The translations under genes and the position numbers were made by a program. From assembly GCF_006539565.1 (NCBI RefSeq), contig NZ_BJNG01000003.1, forward strand, positions 1-64,000: 64,000 nt of DNA, read 5' to 3'. The notes under the pieces are model-generated. The model saw only the letters and a program-made list of their open reading frames with translations, made no database searches and was not told the DNA's origin. This stretch comes from Pseudonocardia hydrocarbonoxydans (GTDB lineage: Bacteria > Actinomycetota > Actinomycetes > Mycobacteriales > Pseudonocardiaceae). This document shows, in pieces, positions 58,904-64,000 of the stretch. The first letter of the stretch is position 1; every line of letters begins with the position of its first letter.

Positions 58904-59692
58904 GTGCACATCTCGCCCGATCGCTTCGCCGGACAGGTCGCGGTTGTCACCGGAGCCGCGCAGGGCATCGGCCGGGCCGTCGCGGTCCGGCTGGCCCGCG
59001 AGGGCGCGCGCCTGATGATCGGCGACGTGGCCGCCGAGCCGGCCGCCACGGTCGCCGAGCAGGTCGACGCCGCCGGCGGCGACGCCGACGTCGTCGTCGC
59101 CGACCTGTCCACCGCCGACGGCGCCCGCCTGCTCGTCGCCCGCGCGCTCGACCGGTACGGCCGGATCGACGTGCTCGTCAACAACGTCGGCGGAGCCATC
59201 CGGGTCGCCCCCTTCGACCGCTTCGCCGACGCCGAAATCGAGGCGGAGATCAACCGCTCGCTGTGGCCCACGCTGTGGTGCACGCGTGCGGTGCTGCCCA
59301 CGATGCTGGAGCAGGCCGCGGGCTCGATCGTCAACGTCGGCTCGACCGCGCCGCGCGGGATCTTCCGGGCGCCCTACGCGGCGGCCAAGGGTGGTGTCTT
59401 CGCCCTGACGACGGCCCTGGCGCTCGAGGTGGCCGGGCAGGGCGTGCGGATCAACTGCGTCGCGCCCGGAGCGACCGACGTGCAGGACCGTGCGACGCCC
59501 CGCGACGTCCTCGCGGCAGGCGGCGAGGAGTGGGGTCCCCGGCTGCGCGAGTTCTTCGAGCACCAGATCCCCATGGGCCGCTGGGGCACGGTCGACGAAC
59601 AGGCGGCCGCGATCACCTTTCTCGCCTCGGCCGAGGCCGGCTTCGTCACGGGCCAGGTCCTCACGGTCGGCGGCGGGATCACCGTCCCGTGA
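58904..59692 (+). CDS. cis-Dihydrodiol dehydrogenase (SDR, BenD-like)
   Basis: A 262-residue short-chain dehydrogenase. VTGAAQGIGRAVA is the NAD motif (residues 14-21), NNVGG follows at about 91, and the active-site YxxxK is YAAAKGG (about residue 158). EAEINRSLWPTLWCTRAVLP and MGRWGTVDEQAAAITFLAS closely follow BenD (1,6-dihydroxycyclohexa-2,4-diene-1-carboxylate dehydrogenase). It should re-aromatise the cis-diol to a catechol. GGAGGAG precedes the GTG. Confidence 0.9.
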   Translation: MHISPDRFAGQVAVVTGAAQGIGRAVAVRLAREGARLMIGDVAAEPAATVAEQVDAAGGDADVVVADLSTADGARLLVARALDRYGRIDVLVNNVGGAIRVAPFDRFADAEIEAEINRSLWPTLWCTRAVLPTMLEQAAGSIVNVGSTAPRGIFRAPYAAAKGGVFALTTALALEVAGQGVRINCVAPGATDVQDRATPRDVLAAGGEEWGPRLREFFEHQIPMGRWGTVDEQAAAITFLASAEAGFVTGQVLTVGGGITVP

Positions 59693-59747
59693 CCGCGGGA
59701 CGGACCGGCAGGGGACACGAACGAGCACGGACGAGGAGGACGGTGTG

Positions 59748-59942
59748 ATGCGGGTCCAGGTCGAGATCGGCAGGTGCGAGGGCTACGCCAACTGCGTGGT
59801 GGCGGCGCCGGACGTGTTCTCCCTCGACGACGAGTACCTGGTCGTCGTCGACGCCCCGACGCCGGGGGAGGAGCAGCGCGCCGCCGTCGAGGAGGCCGTG
59901 CGCAGCTGCCCGGCGGCGGCCCTCGCGCTGCAGGACGACTGA
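59748..59942 (+). CDS. [3Fe-4S] ferredoxin
   Basis: A 64-residue ferredoxin with only three cysteines positioned for a cluster, C10 and C16 in GRCEGYANC and C54 in RSCPAAAL, which indicates a [3Fe-4S] centre. It should pass electrons from the reductase encoded next to the Rieske oxygenase. GAGGAGG precedes the ATG. Bacterial cytochrome P450 ferredoxins look similar, but no P450 is present here. Confidence 0.93.
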   Translation: MRVQVEIGRCEGYANCVVAAPDVFSLDDEYLVVVDAPTPGEEQRAAVEEAVRSCPAAALALQDD

Positions 59943-59943
59943 G

Positions 59944-61155
<1,212 letters not shown>

Positions 61156-61172
61156 CCGACAGTCCGGTCCGG

Positions 61173-62303
61173 TCAGCGCGCCGCCCGGGCGGCCGGGGCG
61201 CGGGGGAGCACGGTGGGCACCGCCACCGCCAGGAGGGCGGCGGGCAGCAGGAACCCGGCCACGGGATCGGCGTGGTAGACCGGGGTGAACGCGACCGGCG
61301 CCAGCGCCGACCCCCCGAACCGGACGGCCTGCACCACCGACGTCGAGCCGCCGGGGTTGCCCCCCGGCGACCCCAGCACCATCGCGTTCACGCCCACGAG
61401 GACGAACTGGGAGGCCACGCCGCCCACGGTCCAGATCGCCGCGACCATCCACACGGCGGGCGCGAGCCCCACCCCGGCGACGACCAGCACGCCGAGGGCG
61501 GCGCCGAGCAGCACGCTGCGCCGGGCACCCATGCGGTCGACCACGCCGCCGACCAGGCGGGCCGTGAGCAGCCCGGCCACCCCGAGCCCGGTGAGCACCA
61601 GGCCACGGGTGCCCGCGCCGAGCCCGAACTCCTCCTCCAGCCGCAGCGCGACGAGGAAGTTCAGCCCGGCCAGGCAGCCCCACCCGACCGCCGCCACCAC
61701 GCCGATGCGCAGCACCTCGGGCCGCCACGCGGTGCGCAGTGCGGGGCGTCCGCCGGCCGGCGCTCCACCCGGCGGGATGCCCGCCACCGCGAGCAGGCCG
61801 GCCACCAGCGCGACGCCCCAGAACGCGAGCCGCCAGTCGACCTCGGCGGCCAGCCCCCCGAGCAGCGGCGCGGAGGTCTGGCCCGCCGCCTGCAGCGAGC
61901 CGAACCAGCCCAGTACCCGCCCGAGCCGCTCCGGCGGCGCCGTCCCGGCGAGCGCGGCGAGCAGCAGGGGCGTGGTGAACGCGTTCGCGGCACCCTGCAG
62001 CGCCCTGGCCGGGAGGAACAGCGTCCAGGACGCGGCGAGCACGCACGCGACGGAGGCGAGGGCGTAGACCCCGTAGGCGAGGACGACCGTGCGCCGACGG
62101 CCCCAGCGCTCGCCCAGCGTGCCGGACACGAGCATGAGGGCCGCGAACGGCAGCAGGTACGCCGTCACCGACATCGAGGCGGTGGGCGCCGACACGGCGA
62201 AGCTACCGCCGAGCTCCGGCAGCATCGCGACGGTCAGGCCGCCGCCGAAGGGCCCCAGGAACGCGCCCGCGTGGAGGCCGGCCCTGGCCAGGCGTCCGGT
62301 CAG
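61173..62303 (-). CDS. MFS transporter with possible CTG start
   Basis: A roughly 376-residue exporter-type MFS carrier with twelve membrane segments (SGTLGERWGRRRTVVLAYGVY as loop motif; LPARALQGAANAFTTPL). No ATG or GTG occurs in frame between the upstream coding region and the first helix. The only upstream choice is a CTG overlapping the PAC2 stop as CTGA, like the GTGA overlaps elsewhere. A later ATG would cut into helix 1. Confidence 0.75.
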   Translation of the reverse strand: MTGRLARAGLHAGAFLGPFGGGLTVAMLPELGGSFAVSAPTASMSVTAYLLPFAALMLVSGTLGERWGRRRTVVLAYGVYALASVACVLAASWTLFLPARALQGAANAFTTPLLLAALAGTAPPERLGRVLGWFGSLQAAGQTSAPLLGGLAAEVDWRLAFWGVALVAGLLAVAGIPPGGAPAGGRPALRTAWRPEVLRIGVVAAVGWGCLAGLNFLVALRLEEEFGLGAGTRGLVLTGLGVAGLLTARLVGGVVDRMGARRSVLLGAALGVLVVAGVGLAPAVWMVAAIWTVGGVASQFVLVGVNAMVLGSPGGNPGGSTSVVQAVRFGGSALAPVAFTPVYHADPVAGFLLPAALLAVAVPTVLPRAPAARAAR

Positions 62304-63175
62304 CCTGCCCCGCCCCCGCTGCCACGCCGGCGCAGGTACCGCTCGAAGTCGGCGGCGATCGCGTCGCCGTCGGCCTCGGGGAGCACGTCGGTGTCGGCCT
62401 CCTCGGCCTGCTCCTCGAGCTGGCGGACGTACTCGCGCACCTCGTCGTCGGCCTCGGCCATCTCCGAGACGGTGCGCTCCCACTCCTCGGCCTGCTCGGG
62501 CAGCCCGCCGAGCGGCACCTCGACGTCGAGGACCTCCTCGATCCGGTGCAGCAGCGCCACCGCCGCCTTCGGGACCCGGGCCTGCGACACGTAGTGCGGG
62601 ACCGCGGCCCAGAACGACATCGCCGGGACGCCCGCCTCGACGCACGCGTTCTGGAAGACCCCGACGATGCCCGTGGCGCCCTGGTAGGTCGACTGCTCCA
62701 CCTGCATCCGCTTGGCCGAGGCGACGTCGTAGGAGATGCCGCTGACCGTGGTGGGCCGGGTGTGCGGGATGTCGGTGAGCAGCGCCCCCAGCGTGATGAC
62801 CTTGGTCACGCCCAGGCGCTCGACGTGGCCGAGCAGCTCCGAGCAGAACGAGCGCCAGCGCAGGTTCGGCTCGATGCCGCTGACGAGGACGACGTGGCGC
62901 TCGGTGCCGGGCAGCGTGGCCACCGACAGCCGGGTCGTCATCCACTCGATCTTGCGGGTGACGCCGTCGGTGTAGCGGACGTGCGGGCGCGTGACCTGGA
63001 AGTCGTAGTACTCCTCGGGGTCGATCGACGCCAGCGGGGTGGCGTCCCAGCTGAGCTCGAGATGCTCCAACGCCGTGCTCGCGGCCTCCCCCGCGTCGTT
63101 CCAGCCCTCGAACGCGGCGATCATCACCGGGTCGACGAGGCGGGGCAGGTCGGATGCCGGGTCGGGATCGGTCAT
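62300..63175 (-). CDS. PAC2 family protein
   Basis: A 291-residue PAC2 (proteasome assembly chaperone-like) protein, with MIAAFEGWNDAGEAASTALEHL, ATLPGTERHVVLVSGIEPNLRW, ITLGALLTDIPHTRP and FWAAVPHYVSQARVPKA. Actinobacteria have proteasomes, but a role for this family there is unproven. A helical, acidic C-terminus follows. TAGGCT ends six bases before the ATG. First of two genes with the MFS. Confidence 0.92.
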   Translation of the reverse strand: MTDPDPASDLPRLVDPVMIAAFEGWNDAGEAASTALEHLELSWDATPLASIDPEEYYDFQVTRPHVRYTDGVTRKIEWMTTRLSVATLPGTERHVVLVSGIEPNLRWRSFCSELLGHVERLGVTKVITLGALLTDIPHTRPTTVSGISYDVASAKRMQVEQSTYQGATGIVGVFQNACVEAGVPAMSFWAAVPHYVSQARVPKAAVALLHRIEEVLDVEVPLGGLPEQAEEWERTVSEMAEADDEVREYVRQLEEQAEEADTDVLPEADGDAIAADFERYLRRRGSGGGAG

Positions 63176-63263
63176 CGGTCCAGCCTACGGCGGTGGGGCC
63201 GTTCCGTGCCGTTCCGGTCGGGGTCGGCGGGTCCGGGACCGGTACCATCTCGGACGCGGTCGA

Positions 63264-63335
63264 GAGGCGCTGCAACGGGTGGCTCGGCCATCCGCCACGC
63301 TCGACCCGCGTGCAGTTCGTTGTGAAGGGCGCCTC
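63264..63335 (+). ncRNA. Structured metH leader (candidate SAH/SAM-family riboswitch)
   Basis: GAGGCGC (63264-63270) pairs with GCGCCTC (63329-63335). Inside, TGCAA (63271-63275) is followed by CGGGT pairing with ACCCG (63276-63280 with 63304-63308) and an inner GTGGC/GCCAC helix. The order P1-TGCAA-P2-GAAG-P1' resembles the SAH riboswitch, but the usual pseudoknot partner is not clear. The structure lies 22 bp before the metH ATG. Confidence 0.5.
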
Positions 63336-63357
63336 CCACGACCACGCGGGAGGCCCG

Positions 63358-64000
63358 ATGTCGGCGAAGGATCTGCGCGAACTGCTCGATCAGCGCGTGG
63401 CGGTGCTCGACGGCGCCTGGGGCACGATGCTGCAGTCCGCCGGGCTCACCCCGGCCGACTACCGCGACGAGCGGCTCGTCGACCACACCCACGACGTCAC
63501 CGGCGACCCGGACCTGCTCAACCTCACCTCGCCCGACGTCGTCCTCGACGTGCACCGCCGGTACCTGGCGGCGGGCGCGGACATCACCACCACCAACACC
63601 TTCACCGCCACGGGCATCGCCCAGGCCGACTACGGCCTGGAACACCTGGTCCGCGACATGAACGTGCGCGGCGCGCAGCTCGCCCGCCGGGCCGCCGACG
63701 AGGCCGCGGCCCGGGACGGCGTCGCGCGGTTCGTGGCCGGCTCGGTCGGGCCGCTCAACGTCACCCTGTCGCTCTCGCCGAAGGTCGAGGACCCCGCGTT
63801 CCGCCGGGTGTCGTTCGACCAGGTCCGCGACACCTACGCCGAGCAGATCGCCGCGCTCGCCGAGGGCGGCGTCGACCTGCTCATGTTCGAGACGATCTTC
63901 GACACCCTGAACGTGAAGGCGGCGGTGGCTGCGGCCCGCGAGGTCGCGCCGGAGATCCCGCTGTGGATCTCGGTGACGATCGTCGACCTGTCCGGGCGCA
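63358..64000 (+). CDS. metH: Methionine synthase, cobalamin-dependent (5' part)
   Basis: The first 214 residues of MetH, cut by the window edge. The homocysteine-binding domain is clear: RVAVLDGAWGTMLQSAG, DLLNLTSPDVVLDVHRRYLAAGADITTTNTF, FVAGSVGPLNVTLS and LLMFETIFDTLNVKAA. GGGAGG precedes the ATG. It needs cobalamin, which links it in function to the cobalt importer at 14-16.6 kb. Confidence 0.96.
   Translation, partial: MSAKDLRELLDQRVAVLDGAWGTMLQSAGLTPADYRDERLVDHTHDVTGDPDLLNLTSPDVVLDVHRRYLAAGADITTTNTFTATGIAQADYGLEHLVRDMNVRGAQLARRAADEAAARDGVARFVAGSVGPLNVTLSLSPKVEDPAFRRVSFDQVRDTYAEQIAALAEGGVDLLMFETIFDTLNVKAAVAAAREVAPEIPLWISVTIVDLSGR

Overview
This is a contiguous stretch of very GC-rich chromosome from a filamentous-type actinobacterium. 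Pseudonocardia or a close relative (Pseudonocardiales) is the best guess. The inference rests on GC-rich third codon positions, frequent GTG starts, a mycothiol biosynthesis gene (mshC), a DUF3097 gene, an F420-type luciferase-like oxidoreductase and an actinobacterial-style ferrochelatase. No rRNA, tRNA, CRISPR array or insertion sequence is visible. Coding density is high: the longest stretch without a gene is about 240 bp, and many genes overlap by 4 bp (ATGA or GTGA).

Layout. 0-6.5 kb: YjbR protein (cut by the window edge), ferrochelatase, an ArsR/SRPBCC operon, a PAS-PP2C-kinase-STAS regulator, an AraC regulator, a DUF1772 membrane protein and TrmO. 6.5-8.8 kb: a tyrosine recombinase divergent from a cysteine-motif coiled-coil protein. 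8.8-14 kb: a GyrI-like protein with a DUF899 protein, an unknown protein, DUF3097, and an NfeD/SPFH membrane pair. 14-16.6 kb: a CbiMNQO-type cobalt/nickel ECF importer. 16.6-23.4 kb: VOC protein, succinate-semialdehyde-type dehydrogenase, a two-subunit acyl-CoA dehydrogenase, a Fic toxin-antitoxin pair, a PPOX protein and a MetE-like protein. 23.5-31.2 kb: secreted SGNH hydrolase, WYL regulator, a PolA-like polymerase, a CrtU-like flavoprotein, an F420 oxidoreductase and a drug exporter. 31.2-44.8 kb: enoyl-CoA hydratase, L,D-transpeptidase, BlaI/M56 pair, desaturase, MFS, a ChlI-like AAA protein and its VWA partner separated by an ABC exporter block. 44.9-49.9 kb: HEAT protein plus MerR-HEAT regulator, SRPBCC, GNAT-zinc-ribbon fusion, mshC and small proteins. 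49.9-61.2 kb: an aromatic-acid catabolic cluster. 61.2-64 kb: MFS, PAC2 protein and the start of metH behind a structured leader.

The catabolic cluster reads as one unit. A MarR repressor and a class II aldolase-family protein run one way. The other way run a LigB-type extradiol dioxygenase, Rieske oxygenase alpha and beta subunits, a small partner protein, a sulfonate/nitrate-type ABC importer, an MFS transporter, a BenD-like dihydrodiol dehydrogenase, a 3Fe-4S ferredoxin and a ferredoxin reductase. Together they could import an aromatic acid, dihydroxylate it, re-aromatise it and open the ring. The substrate cannot be read from sequence; a phthalate-like or benzoate-like acid is the working guess.

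A window-wide signal ties many genes together. At 28 starts a hexamer of the form NANNNT ends exactly 6 or 7 bases before the start codon, with no Shine-Dalgarno sequence. This is the geometry of leaderless transcription and it settles several start codons. The most interesting local systems are the recombinase/coiled-coil pair, the Fic toxin whose antitoxin fuses a Phd-like domain to a VbhA-like inhibitor, the MerR regulator with HEAT repeats under a 19-bp-spacer promoter, the nearly identical promoters of the separated ChlI and VWA genes, and the aromatic-acid cluster.
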